The position numbers were made by a program, and so were the translations under genes. From the NCBI RefSeq assembly GCF_030730945.1, contig NZ_JAVAMS010000001.1, forward strand, positions 372,001 to 436,000: a stretch of 64,000 nt of DNA. Reading direction: 5' to 3'. The stretch's first letter is position 1. Each line of letters opens with the position of its first letter. This document shows, piece after piece, positions 15,541 through 24,217 of this stretch. The notes beneath the pieces are model-generated. The model did not search any database, was not told the origin of the DNA, and saw only the letters and a program-made list of their open reading frames with translations. The DNA is from Aurantiacibacter poecillastricola. Lineage in GTDB: Bacteria; Pseudomonadota; Alphaproteobacteria; Sphingomonadales; Sphingomonadaceae.

Positions 15541-15857
15541 CGAGCGAACCCTGCAACCCTGTCCGCGGCGAAGCATCGCTGGTTATCGACGGACACGCGC
15601 ATGTGCTGCGCCCCACCTTTGCGGCGCTGGTCGCGGCGGAGGAAGATCTCGGGCCGCTTTTCGCGCTTGTCGAACGGGCGAGCGAGGGCCGCCTGCGTCT
15701 CTCGGAAATCGCCACCCTGTTCTGGTACTGCTGCGAGGCACGCGGCTCCCTCACCCGCGAAAGCGTGGGCGAAGCGGTGATGGCGATGGGCCTTGCGGGC
15801 GCGTCCGCACCCTTGCGCGAACTGCTCAAGCAGATCCTGCAGGGCCGCTGCGCGTGA
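15537..15857 (+). CDS. GTA tail assembly chaperone (gp10)
   Basis: This 106-residue protein matches the GTA-specific gp10 family (named gene transfer agent family protein). It starts MTSEPCNPVRGEASLVIDG, with LRPTFAALVAAEEDLGPLFAL and LFWYCCEARG near the middle. By position before the tape measure it is thought to act as a tail chaperone. It is coupled on both sides by 4-nt overlaps (ATGA at 15537, GTGA at 15854). Confidence 0.9.
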   Translation: MTSEPCNPVRGEASLVIDGHAHVLRPTFAALVAAEEDLGPLFALVERASEGRLRLSEIATLFWYCCEARGSLTRESVGEAVMAMGLAGASAPLRELLKQILQGRCA

Positions 15858-16048
15858 GCGACCGGTTCGCCGGGCACGCCTCCCGCCTCGCCGGGCTCGC
15901 CACCCGCCTGCTGGGCTGGCCGCCGCACTGGTTCTGGCGAACGACGCCCCGCGAATTCGCCAGCATTTTCGCGACCCATGACGATCCCTCCCAAGGCATG
16001 AGCCGGGCGGAGCTGGATCGCCTTCTCAAGGAAGACCACAATGGATGA
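15854..16048 (+). CDS. GTA small tail chaperone (gp10.1, rcc01693-like)
   Basis: This 64-residue protein starts with GTG overlapping the gp10 stop. It has the LLGWPPHWFWRTTPREFASIF motif region typical of the Rcc01693/DUF2376 phage tail assembly chaperones, followed by GMSRAELDRLLKE. It overlaps the tape measure gene by 8 nt. In many phages two chaperone products are made by frameshifting; here they are separate coupled genes. Confidence 0.88.
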   Translation: MSDRFAGHASRLAGLATRLLGWPPHWFWRTTPREFASIFATHDDPSQGMSRAELDRLLKEDHNG

Positions 16049-16634
16049 ATCCATCGAAACCCTGATGGTCGACGTGCGTGCCAGCACCAGCGGTTTTCGC
16101 GCCGACATTGAAGCCATGCGCGGGGCGCTCGATACCTCGCTGGTCGACGGCTTCTCGAAGGCCGGCGACGTTCTGGAACGCGGCCTGCTGTCCGCCATCC
16201 GACGCGGCAAGCTGGGATTCGACGAGCTGAAGGATGTCGCATTTCGGGCGCTTGGCGAGATCGGCCAGCAGGCCGTCCAATCGGGTATTGCGAACCTCGT
16301 CGGCAGTGCCTCTTCCTCCGGCGGCGGAAGTAGCGGCAATTCTATCGGCTCCATGCTGGGCGGCGTCTTCGGATCGCTGCTCGGCCTGCCGGGACGCGCG
16401 ACCGGCGGTCCGGTCGCACCGGGCGCCGCCTACCTCGTCGGCGAGCGCGGTCCGGAAGTGTTCGTGCCGACCAGCTCGGGCCGGATCGAGACTGGCGCTG
16501 CGCCCGGCCCTGCCCGCGATGTGCGCGTGGCGATCAACCTTTCCGCTCCGCGCGGTACCGATGCGCCTGCCATGCTGCAACGCTCCTCGCGCCAAGTCGC
16601 CAGCGCCGTTGCCCGCGCGATGCGCGACGCCTGA
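16041..16634 (+). CDS. GTA tape measure protein (gp11)
   Basis: This 197-residue protein sets tail length and is small, as in other GTAs with short tails. It has an N-terminal helical part (MDESIETLMVDVRASTSGF, then GFSKAGDVLERGLLSAIRRG and VAFRALGEIGQQAV), a Gly/Ser-rich hydrophobic middle (SASSSGGGSSGNSIG) and the conserved C-terminal GPVAPGAAYLVGERGPEVF motif found in many tape measure proteins. It overlaps the preceding gene by 8 nt; the next gene follows after 14 nt with its own AAGGAG. Confidence 0.9.
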   Translation: MDESIETLMVDVRASTSGFRADIEAMRGALDTSLVDGFSKAGDVLERGLLSAIRRGKLGFDELKDVAFRALGEIGQQAVQSGIANLVGSASSSGGGSSGNSIGSMLGGVFGSLLGLPGRATGGPVAPGAAYLVGERGPEVFVPTSSGRIETGAAPGPARDVRVAINLSAPRGTDAPAMLQRSSRQVASAVARAMRDA

Positions 16635-16648
16635 AGGAGAGCGATTTC

Positions 16649-18967
16649 ATGGCATACTGGCTCGCGCGAGAGCGCAACGGACAGTTCACCGACACGATCC
16701 AGCGCTTCGATCCCCGCTTCTGGACCGTCGACTTCCCGCGCGGCGACATGGCCTCGGTGGTCTCGACCGGGCCGGATTCGCTGCGGGTGGATTGCGAGCT
16801 ATGGCTGGCAAACGGCCTCGTCGGCCTGATCTGGGAGAGCGAAGACCGCTTCGACCACCCGCTGCTCGCCTACGATACCGACCGCGACTATTCGCGCACC
16901 ACCTTGCGCTTCAAATGGCGCTCGCACGGCCTGCTGCCGCTCGACGCGGTGCACGGACCCACGCTTACGATCGAGGGTCGCGACAGTGCAGGCCAGCAGC
17001 GCAGCTGGTATGTGCGCCTGTGGAACTACGCGCAGGGTTCTCCCGACGATGCGACGGTAACCCTGCCTTTCTCGCAGTTGCGCGAAGGGTGGGAGGCCGA
17101 TGGCGTGGCGGTTCATCCGACCGATATCGACCGCATGTTCATCTCGCTCGCCGCTCCGGGCTATGACCCCGCGGCGAGCGGGCTCCTGACCGCACGCAGC
17201 ATCGGCTGGGTGGAACTGACCGACATTCACTGCGATGGTCACCGCGCCATGCTGACGCTGGGCGATGCCCTGCTTCCCCCGCACGAGGTGCACATGTGCA
17301 CCGCCTATGACGACAGCTACAACCTGACCCCTGCCCGGATGATGCGCGCCATCATGCACCTGGGCTACCGCGACGCGCTGGTCCATTATGTCGGCATGAG
17401 CCACTATTACCGGCTCGCCCGAAAGAACGGCGTGCTGGTGGCAGAGCCCGGCGGCGTGCTCTGCCAGCCCTGCATCGCCTGGCACGAAGATTTCTTCGCG
17501 CGATGCGTGGAGTTCGGCTTCCAGCCCATCGTCTCGCTCTCCTTCGAACTGTTTGCCGCACATTGCCCGCCGGAATGGAGCCAGCGCGCCTTTGATGGGC
17601 AGCAGGCTCTCACCGGCTGGGATCCGCCATCGACGCTCATCTCGCCCGTATCGGGCAGCGGGATGTTCTTCCTTCGCCAAGTCGCCGCGACCTTCGTCAA
17701 ACAGGTCATTGCGGCCGGCCTTCCCGTTCACTTCCAGATAGGTGAGCCGTGGTGGTGGGTAACGCCAGACGGCAAGATCTGCATCTATGACGACAACGTG
17801 CGCGCGATGCGCCCCGGCGCACCGGAAATCCCCGACCTTACCGCTCCACTCGATACGGCGCAGCTAGCCCATCTCGACTGGGCCGGGGAACGGCTGGCTT
17901 CGGCCACGCGGAGCATACGCGATACGGTCGGGAATGCTGCCGGTGGCGAGGCCAAAGTCCTGCTGCTGTTGTTCACTCCGACGATCCTCGATCCCAAATG
18001 GCCCGAGCTTCGACGCGCCAACATGCCGGTCGGCTGGGCCTTTCCCGAATACGACCGGCTGCAGCTCGAGGACTACGACTGGCTCACCGGCGGTGCGGAG
18101 GCAAACCGGCGGCGCGCCTATGGCGAAGTGCAGCAGCGCCTGGCCTACCCGCTGGATGTGCAGGACTATCTCGCCGGCTTCGTGCTCGATCCCGCCGATG
18201 CGGAAGACTTCTGGCAGCGCATCGACGACGGGTTGGCGGAGGCGAAAGCGCGCGGCGTCGATCGCCTGTTCGTGTGGGCAATGCCGCAAGTGCTGCGCGA
18301 TGGATACGTACGACTTCCCGAAACACAGGAGGATGACATGCAGGCCTTCGACGACGTTCTCTACCCACTGGCGCTTGGCCGCGACACCGCCGCCAGCCCC
18401 GAATTCTCTACGTCCATCGCGCTGACCGCATCGGGCTTCGAGCGGCGAAACAGCCAGTGGAGCGATGCGCGCATGCATTACGATGTCGGCCCGGGCCTGC
18501 GCTCCGAAATCGAGCTTGGCGTGCTCCTGGAATTCTTCCGCTCACGCCGTGGTCCGGCACGCGGCTTTCGCCTGTCCGACCCGTTCGATTTCAGCTCCAA
18601 CGGGCTCACCGGCACGCCCACGGCGACGGACCAGCTTATCGGCATTGGCGATGGCCTGACAGCGAGCTTCGCCCTGCGCAAGAGTTATGGCAGCGGCGAC
18701 GATCCGCAGGTTCGCCCGATCACCCGCCCGCGCAGCGAGACGATCCTCGTCAGCGTGGGCGGCGCGGCAACGACCGACTGGACACTCGAACCGGGTGGCC
18801 GTGTGATCTTCACGGACGCGCCCCCGCAAGGGGCCGAGATCCGAGCAGGCTTCCTGTTCGACGTTCCGGTTCGCTTCGCGCAGGATCGGCTGGACATATC
18901 GGGCTCTACCTTTGCAGCGGGCGAGGTTCCTTCCGTGCCGCTCGTCGAAATTCGCGAGGACATATGA
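16649..18967 (+). CDS. Enlarged GTA distal tail protein: TIM-barrel-like region fused to DUF2460 (gp12)
   Basis: This protein has 772 residues, whereas RcGTA gp12 has only about 210. The C-terminal 190 residues (about 583-772, from SPEFSTSIALTASGFERR to the end) are the usual DUF2460/TIGR02217 distal tail domain, with FFRSRRGPARGFRLSDPFD and the closing VPLVEIRE. The N-terminal part starts with a beta-sandwich-like region to about residue 210. It is followed by a glycosidase-like (alpha/beta)8-looking region with LGYRDALVHYVGMSHYY, PIVSLSFELF (Glu300) and QIGEPWWWV (Glu366). The two glutamates are the candidate acid/base and nucleophile. The barrel assignment is inference. It couples to gp13 by ATGA. 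Confidence 0.85.
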   Translation: MAYWLARERNGQFTDTIQRFDPRFWTVDFPRGDMASVVSTGPDSLRVDCELWLANGLVGLIWESEDRFDHPLLAYDTDRDYSRTTLRFKWRSHGLLPLDAVHGPTLTIEGRDSAGQQRSWYVRLWNYAQGSPDDATVTLPFSQLREGWEADGVAVHPTDIDRMFISLAAPGYDPAASGLLTARSIGWVELTDIHCDGHRAMLTLGDALLPPHEVHMCTAYDDSYNLTPARMMRAIMHLGYRDALVHYVGMSHYYRLARKNGVLVAEPGGVLCQPCIAWHEDFFARCVEFGFQPIVSLSFELFAAHCPPEWSQRAFDGQQALTGWDPPSTLISPVSGSGMFFLRQVAATFVKQVIAAGLPVHFQIGEPWWWVTPDGKICIYDDNVRAMRPGAPEIPDLTAPLDTAQLAHLDWAGERLASATRSIRDTVGNAAGGEAKVLLLLFTPTILDPKWPELRRANMPVGWAFPEYDRLQLEDYDWLTGGAEANRRRAYGEVQQRLAYPLDVQDYLAGFVLDPADAEDFWQRIDDGLAEAKARGVDRLFVWAMPQVLRDGYVRLPETQEDDMQAFDDVLYPLALGRDTAASPEFSTSIALTASGFERRNSQWSDARMHYDVGPGLRSEIELGVLLEFFRSRRGPARGFRLSDPFDFSSNGLTGTPTATDQLIGIGDGLTASFALRKSYGSGDDPQVRPITRPRSETILVSVGGAATTDWTLEPGGRVIFTDAPPQGAEIRAGFLFDVPVRFAQDRLDISGSTFAAGEVPSVPLVEIREDI

Positions 18968-19785
18968 GCAGGATCTTCTTCGCCAGCGAGCTCGAAGGGG
19001 TCGCGACCTATTGGCGCATCATGCGCACCGATGGACTGACCCTTGGCTTCACCAGCCACAATCGCACCCTGACATTCGAAGGCATTGCACACCTCGCTGC
19101 GCCCGGCATGCTGCCCTCCGCAATCCGCCGCTCGGCACGGCTGGAACGCGATAGCGTGGAGGTGCAGGGCATTCTCTCGCACGATGCCATCTCGGCGCAG
19201 GACCTCGAGGATGGCCGTTATGCCGACGCGCGGATCACCGTGGGACTGGTAGCGTGGGACACACTCGAGCATGCAACGCTGTTTCAGGGTAGGCTTGGCA
19301 ACGTCTCCGCCGAGGATGTGGGCTTCGTTGCCGAATTGCGCTCCGCCAAGGCGGATTTCGAGATGGATATCGTACCGCGGACCAGCCCCACATGCCGGGC
19401 GGTGTTCTGTGACAGGGCGTGCCGGCTGCACCCTGCGCGCTTCACCCGCATCGCTACGGTGGAGGCGGTCGACACCGAGACCAATGCGGTGACATTCACC
19501 GGTCTGCCGCGTCCGTCCGATTATCTCCAGGGCGAGCTGCGCTGGATCGATGGGCCATTGGCCGGGCTCGCCACGGATATCGTCGATGTCGCTGGCAATG
19601 CCCTCGTCCCCGGCCAGTCGCTCTCCCCGGCGGTGGCGAAAGGCATGCGCGCTTATCTGCGCGAAGGGTGTGATCACACGATTGCAACCTGCGCTTCCCG
19701 TTTCGGCAATGCGACCAACTTCCAGGGTGAGCCCTTCCTGCCGGGCAACGACCTGCTCACCCGCTATCCCACCAGCGCCTCGTGA
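18964..19785 (+). CDS. GTA tail hub protein (DUF2163, gp13)
   Basis: This 273-residue DUF2163/TIGR02218 protein forms the hub at the tail tip. Typical segments are MSRIFFASELEGVATYWRI, DGLTLGFTSHNRTL, APGMLPSAIRRS and FQGEPFLPGNDLL. Five cysteines, at about residues 144, 149, 153, 236 and 243, cluster in the C-terminal half (TCRAVFCDRACR and CDHTIATC), matching the lambda gpL-like fold where cysteines can hold an iron-sulfur cluster. It overlaps gp12 and gp14 by 4 nt each. Confidence 0.92.
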   Translation: MSRIFFASELEGVATYWRIMRTDGLTLGFTSHNRTLTFEGIAHLAAPGMLPSAIRRSARLERDSVEVQGILSHDAISAQDLEDGRYADARITVGLVAWDTLEHATLFQGRLGNVSAEDVGFVAELRSAKADFEMDIVPRTSPTCRAVFCDRACRLHPARFTRIATVEAVDTETNAVTFTGLPRPSDYLQGELRWIDGPLAGLATDIVDVAGNALVPGQSLSPAVAKGMRAYLREGCDHTIATCASRFGNATNFQGEPFLPGNDLLTRYPTSAS

Positions 19786-20189
19786 CGCGATCGGAGCGGC
19801 TGGCCCATGCCGCGCGTGATCTCGTGGGAGTACCCTTCCGCCTCCACGGTCGCTGTGCCAGAAACGGCGTCGATTGCATCGGCCTCATCGCCCTCGCGCT
19901 GGAGCGGTGCGGTCAGAGCGTCCCGCCCCTTCCTCGCTACACGATGCGCAATCGTGATCTCGGCAGGCTGCTGGCGCTGGCAGAAAAGCTGGACCTCGAA
20001 CCGGCGACCGCCCCGCTGGGCGTCGGAACCATCATCCTGCTCCGTCCCTCGGCGGCCCAGTATCACCTGGGGATCACCGGACAGGATGAATCCCTGATCC
20101 ATGCCCATGCCGGTCTTGGTCGGGTGGTCGAGGCGCCCGCACCCAAGGAATGGCCCGTCATCGCCAGTTGGCGAATTCGCAAAAACTGA
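19782..20189 (+). CDS. GTA NlpC/P60 cell-wall peptidase (gp14)
   Basis: This 135-residue NlpC/P60 cysteine peptidase has its catalytic Cys32 in NGVDCIGLIALAL, and the catalytic His is in QYHLGITG. It probably cleaves peptidoglycan cross-bridges of the recipient as the tail tip crosses the envelope. It starts with GTG overlapping the hub stop (GTGA). The protein ends SWRIRKN, 10 nt before the gp15 start. There is no signal peptide, consistent with assembly into the tail. Confidence 0.92.
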   Translation: MTRSERLAHAARDLVGVPFRLHGRCARNGVDCIGLIALALERCGQSVPPLPRYTMRNRDLGRLLALAEKLDLEPATAPLGVGTIILLRPSAAQYHLGITGQDESLIHAHAGLGRVVEAPAPKEWPVIASWRIRKN

Positions 20190-20199
20190 AGGAACAGCA

Positions 20200-22380
20200 A
20201 TGGCTACACTCGTTCTCACCGCCGTCGGCACGGCAGTCGGCGGGCCGCTTGGCGGCGCCTTGGGCGCGCTGGTTGGCGGGCAGATCGACGGTGCGATCTT
20301 CGGTTCGGGCTCGCGCGAAGGCCAGCGGCTCCAGGAACTCTCCGTCACGACGTCAAGCTACGGCACACCGGTGCCACGCCATTTCGGCACGATGCGCGCG
20401 GCAGGCTCGATCATCTGGGCGACCGACCTCGTCGAAAGCAGCGAGGAAACGGGCGGCAAGGGGCAGCCTTCCGTCACGACATACAGCTACAGCACCAGTT
20501 TCGCCGTAGCGCTCGCCAGCCGTCCTATCGCTTCGGTGGAACGCATCTGGGCCGATGGCAACCTGCTGCGCGGTGCGGCCGGAGACCTGAAGGTTGGCGG
20601 GACATTCCGCCTCCATACCGGAGAGGGCGACCAGTTGCCCGATCCCCTGATCGCCGCCGATCTCGGCGCGCAGTGCCCCGCCTTTCGCGGTCTCGCCTAC
20701 TGTGTGTTCGAAGACCTGCAACTGGGCGATTTCGGCAATCGCATTCCGGCGCTGACCTTCGAAATCGTCGCAGACGATGGGGCGGTACGCCTGCAATCCC
20801 TGATCGGGCGGGAGCCCGGTGAAACCATTGCCCTGCGCGCCCTGCCGGACCTCGAGGGCTACTCCGATACCGGAGGCCCGCTCCAGAGCACGCTCGACGC
20901 CATCGACCAGATCTATCCGCTGGCGTGCGATGCCCGAGGCAGGGCTCTTGCCATCTTCAACGCTCATCCTTCCGGAAATCCGATTGCCGAACTGCCCGAG
21001 CCTGCCGCCGATACCGGCGGTGAGAGCTTCGGATCCGCCTCGGGTCGCACGCGCCAGCGCCGGGCGGACAGCCTGCAGGTGCCAAGCGGGCTGCGCTATT
21101 ACGATGTCGAACGCGATTTCCAGACAGGCCTGCAGCGCGCGGGAGGTCGGGCAATCCCGGGTCGCAACCGCATCCTGCAATTCCCGGGTGCCCTCAAAGC
21201 CGACAAGGCACGCAAGCTGGCCGACGATGCCGCTATGCGCGCCGGGTGGTCGCAAGACCGTATGGCCTACCGTATTGCCGAGCTCGATCCCTCGCTGGGG
21301 CCCGGGCAGGTGGTTTCCTTGCGAAACCGGCCCGGAAAGTGGCGTATCGAATCGTGGGAGTGGCGCGAGAACGGGCTGGAGCTTGAACTGTTGCGCCTGC
21401 CCTATCTGCGGGGCTCCGGTTTGGCTGCCGATGCCGGTACCGCGCTTTCGCCAAGGGACGTCGTACCGGGTCCCACGATCCTTCATGCCTTCGAACTGCC
21501 CTGGGACGGAATCTCGGCGCCCGATCAACCCTCGATCCACGCCGCGGCAAGCTCCGCGACCACTGGCTGGACGGGCGCCACGCTTTACGCCGAACGCAGT
21601 GGCAGCCTTGTTCCCATCGGTGGCACGGGCACCAAGCGATGTGTGACAGGCGAACTCGTAAGTCCGCTTGCGGCAAGCAGGGCGCTTTTCATCGATCGGC
21701 AGGCGAGCGTCGAAGTGCAGCTTGCCTCGTCCGACATCGTACTCACTTCGGCTTCTCCCGAGGACGTTGCAAATGGCGCCAACAGAGCGGTGGTCGGCGA
21801 GGAGATCATTCAGTTTTGCGATGCCCATGAGCTTGGCGACGGGCGCTGGCGCCTTGCCGGACTGCTTCGTGGGCGTGGTGGAACCGAGCACATTGCGCTG
21901 GGGGGAGTGCCGGCTGGCGCGAGCTTTGTCCTGCTCGACCGCAAGCCTATCGCGCTGGATCCCGTCGAAGTTGGAAATAGCGAAACGATCGCCGCTATCG
22001 GCCTCGCCGACACCGAAGAAGTCATCGCGCCTATCATCGCCAGAGGACGCACGCGCAAGCCGCTTACGCCGGTTCACGGGCGATCGCGCACCACCGCCAA
22101 CGGAGGGTGCGAATTGTCCTGGCGTCGCCGCGCCCGTGGTTCCTGGATGTGGCAGGGCACTGTGGAGGTGCCGATGCGCGAGACAGTCGAGCGCTACGAA
22201 GTGGGTGTCGGCGATTCCACAAGGCCGATCAGGAGCTGGGAGACTCTCGCTCCCTTCTTCTCGATCGATGCCGCAACACTCGATCAATTGCGAGCAGATC
22301 ATGCCGGGGCACCTGTCTGGGTGCGTCAAGTCGGCGACTATGACCGTTCCGAACCCCTTCTCCTGACCATGATTGACTGA
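20200..22380 (+). CDS. GTA tail-tip protein (gp15-like, short form)
   Basis: This 726-residue protein begins with a hydrophobic Gly/Ala-rich segment (LTAVGTAVGGPLGGALG) as in RcGTA gp15. It follows with SYGTPVPRHFGTMRAAGSIIW, YSYSTSFAVALASRPI, ERIWADGNLLRG and FGNRIPALTFEIV, the phage hub/Phage-tail_3 type region, and ends in beta-rich domains. RcGTA gp15 is about 1,300 residues and carries an internal glycosidase-like TIM barrel; I see no such barrel here. The start at 20200 is set by AAGGAAC 5 nt upstream; the longer frame back to 20101 lies in gp14. Confidence 0.88.
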   Translation: MATLVLTAVGTAVGGPLGGALGALVGGQIDGAIFGSGSREGQRLQELSVTTSSYGTPVPRHFGTMRAAGSIIWATDLVESSEETGGKGQPSVTTYSYSTSFAVALASRPIASVERIWADGNLLRGAAGDLKVGGTFRLHTGEGDQLPDPLIAADLGAQCPAFRGLAYCVFEDLQLGDFGNRIPALTFEIVADDGAVRLQSLIGREPGETIALRALPDLEGYSDTGGPLQSTLDAIDQIYPLACDARGRALAIFNAHPSGNPIAELPEPAADTGGESFGSASGRTRQRRADSLQVPSGLRYYDVERDFQTGLQRAGGRAIPGRNRILQFPGALKADKARKLADDAAMRAGWSQDRMAYRIAELDPSLGPGQVVSLRNRPGKWRIESWEWRENGLELELLRLPYLRGSGLAADAGTALSPRDVVPGPTILHAFELPWDGISAPDQPSIHAAASSATTGWTGATLYAERSGSLVPIGGTGTKRCVTGELVSPLAASRALFIDRQASVEVQLASSDIVLTSASPEDVANGANRAVVGEEIIQFCDAHELGDGRWRLAGLLRGRGGTEHIALGGVPAGASFVLLDRKPIALDPVEVGNSETIAAIGLADTEEVIAPIIARGRTRKPLTPVHGRSRTTANGGCELSWRRRARGSWMWQGTVEVPMRETVERYEVGVGDSTRPIRSWETLAPFFSIDAATLDQLRADHAGAPVWVRQVGDYDRSEPLLLTMID

Positions 22381-22387
22381 GGTAGCC

Positions 22388-22846
22388 ATGTCCGATCCGT
22401 ACAGTTTCACAGCAACCACCCCGCGCCTGGGCCTTCCCAACCTTTTCGCCGCGCAGGCGCAAAAGGAATTCACCGTAAACGAAGCTTTCGCCCTCCTCGA
22501 CGCCCTCGTTCACGCGGTCGTCGAAGGCATGGCGGACAATCCGCCGCCATCTCCCGTTGACGGAGAATGCTGGATAGTGGGTAGCCAGCCCGGTGGCGAA
22601 TGGGCAGAACAGGCTGGCAGGATCGCATGCCGGCAGGTCGACAACTGGCTTTTTGCTCAGCCATACGATGGGCTGGTGGTCTACGACCGCTCGGCAGGAC
22701 AGATCGCCCGTTTCGAGAATGGCTGGATCCGCGCCTCACGCGTGCTCGAGCCGACAGGCGGAGCTACGCAGGATAGCGAGGCGCGCGCTGCCATTACCGG
22801 AGTGCTCGCCGCCTTGAGGGACGCGCGTATCCTTCCGGCGGATTAG
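22388..22846 (+). CDS. DUF2793 tail-associated protein at the end of the GTA cluster
   Basis: This 152-residue protein of the DUF2793 type has TPRLGLPNLFAAQAQKEFTVNEAF, the conserved opening of the family, then PVDGECWIVG, WAEQAGRIACRQVDNW and FENGWIR. The family occurs at the distal end of GTA and phage tail operons and may be a fibre or surface component. It starts with ATG at 22388, 7 nt after the gp15 stop; TTG at 22373 would overlap gp15. It is the last gene of the cluster. Confidence 0.85.
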   Translation: MSDPYSFTATTPRLGLPNLFAAQAQKEFTVNEAFALLDALVHAVVEGMADNPPPSPVDGECWIVGSQPGGEWAEQAGRIACRQVDNWLFAQPYDGLVVYDRSAGQIARFENGWIRASRVLEPTGGATQDSEARAAITGVLAALRDARILPAD

Positions 22847-22901
22847 GAACGTCATCGGAAGTTCGCGCGTTGCACTCTCGAATCCCTTACAAGGAGCCGA
22901 A

Positions 22902-23432
22902 ATGCAACGTCTCGCACTTCCGATCGCCTCGCTCGCCCTCTTCGCAGTCGCCGGCTGCGCAACCGCTTACGAAGACTCTTCGGACCAGGTGGGCTCAGCC
23001 ACGCTGTCCGATCGCAGTGGCAACGATGTCGGCATGGCCAGGCTCTACGCACAGGATGGCGAAGTAACGGTGTCCGTCGATTTCACCGGACTTTCAGCTG
23101 GTACCCATGCAGTGCACCTGCACATGACGGGCGATTGCAGTGCCCCGGATTTCACTTCTGCAGGAGGGCACTTGAACCCGTCGGGTAACGAGCATGGGAC
23201 GCTGAATCCACAAGGCGCGCACCTTGGCGATTTGCCTAACGTTGAGATTTCGACCGCTGGCATGGGTACAATGAGTCATACCCTGAGCGGCCAGAGCACT
23301 ATGGTGCTTCCCCAGATTTTCGATGCCGACGGAACGGCGCTGGTCGTTCACGAGGGTGCCGATGATTATCGGACGGATCCGGCCGGCGCGGCGGGAAGCC
23401 GCGTGGCATGTGGTGTCTTTTCCCGCATGTAA
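22902..23432 (+). CDS. sodC: Cu,Zn superoxide dismutase, lipoprotein type
   Basis: This 176-residue periplasmic SodC converts superoxide to peroxide and oxygen. A lipoprotein signal ends in FAVAGC with the lipidated Cys19. All metal ligands are visible: VHLHM (Cu), GGHLNPSGNEHG (bridging His and Zn His), AHLGDLPN (Zn His and Asp) and LVVHEGADDY (Cu His), with disulfide Cys in GDCSAPD and RVACGVF. AAGGAG lies 6 nt before the ATG. It follows the GTA cluster but has its own leader. Confidence 0.96.
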   Translation: MQRLALPIASLALFAVAGCATAYEDSSDQVGSATLSDRSGNDVGMARLYAQDGEVTVSVDFTGLSAGTHAVHLHMTGDCSAPDFTSAGGHLNPSGNEHGTLNPQGAHLGDLPNVEISTAGMGTMSHTLSGQSTMVLPQIFDADGTALVVHEGADDYRTDPAGAAGSRVACGVFSRM

Positions 23433-23462
23433 CGTTGCCACCAGGTGCCGCGGCGAACGGTA

Positions 23463-24167
23463 TCAGTCTTCGATTTCTTCCGGATGGTCGGCGTAGCTCG
23501 TCGTATCCTCTACGCCTGCCTCTGCAAAACCCTTGCGCCGCAAGCGACAGCTATCGCATAGGCCACACGCCATGCCCTCGGACGTAGGATCGTAGCAGGA
23601 CCAGCTCCACGCAGGATCAAGGCACAGTCGTTCGCACTCTCGGGCGATATCTGCCTTGGTGAGATATTGCAGTGGTGCATGGATCGAGAAAGGCCTTCCC
23701 TCCACTCCCTGCCTGGTGCCAAGACGTGCCGTCTCGGCGAAGCTCGCGATGAACTCCGGCCTGCAATCCGGGTAGCCCGAATAATCGAGCGCATTCACTC
23801 CTATAAAGATATCGCTCGAACCCGAGCTCTCTGCAAAGGCAGTGGTAAGTGCCAGAAACAGGAGATTGCGCGCTGGCACGTATGTGACGGGGATATCGTT
23901 CCCGACACCGCTTTTCGGCACGTCAATGTCGGCTGTGAGAGCAGAGGCCCCGAATTGTCGCAAGTCCAGGGGCAGCATGACATGGCGTTCAGCACCGAGC
24001 TTTTCCGCAATCGCTTCGGCGGATTGTAATTCGCGCAGGTGACGCTGGCCATAGTCGATTGTCAGCGCATGAAGCCGGAAGCCCTGCTCGCGCGCCAATG
24101 CCGCTGTTACCATGGAATCCAGCCCGCCCGATAGCAGGACCACGCCGATCTTCTCGCTATTGATCAT
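23463..24167 (-). CDS. queC: 7-cyano-7-deazaguanine synthase QueC
   Basis: This 234-residue ATP-dependent enzyme converts carboxydeazaguanine to preQ0 for queuosine tRNA modification. The PP-loop is LLSGGLDSM, followed by IDYGQRH, the VPARNLLFL motif, GVNALDYSGYPDCRPEF and the C-terminal zinc site CDSCRLRRKGF with CGLC. It is monocistronic here; queD and queE are not in the window. It is convergent with sodC. Confidence 0.96.
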   Translation of the reverse strand: MINSEKIGVVLLSGGLDSMVTAALAREQGFRLHALTIDYGQRHLRELQSAEAIAEKLGAERHVMLPLDLRQFGASALTADIDVPKSGVGNDIPVTYVPARNLLFLALTTAFAESSGSSDIFIGVNALDYSGYPDCRPEFIASFAETARLGTRQGVEGRPFSIHAPLQYLTKADIARECERLCLDPAWSWSCYDPTSEGMACGLCDSCRLRRKGFAEAGVEDTTSYADHPEEIED

Positions 24168-24217
24168 CCGCCCGGGCTAGGCTTTGACTCGGTGAGCGGC
24201 AAGTAGCCTTGCACGTT

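Noticed and set aside
20353..22473. A 706-codon minus-strand ORF antisense to gp15
   Set aside because: The plus-strand frame is a clear GTA tail protein, and the antisense frame is a mirror of codon bias.
7970..22846. Interpretation as a prophage
   Set aside because: No integrase, attachment sites, repressor, replication or lysis genes flank the cluster; gene order and sizes fit GTAs.
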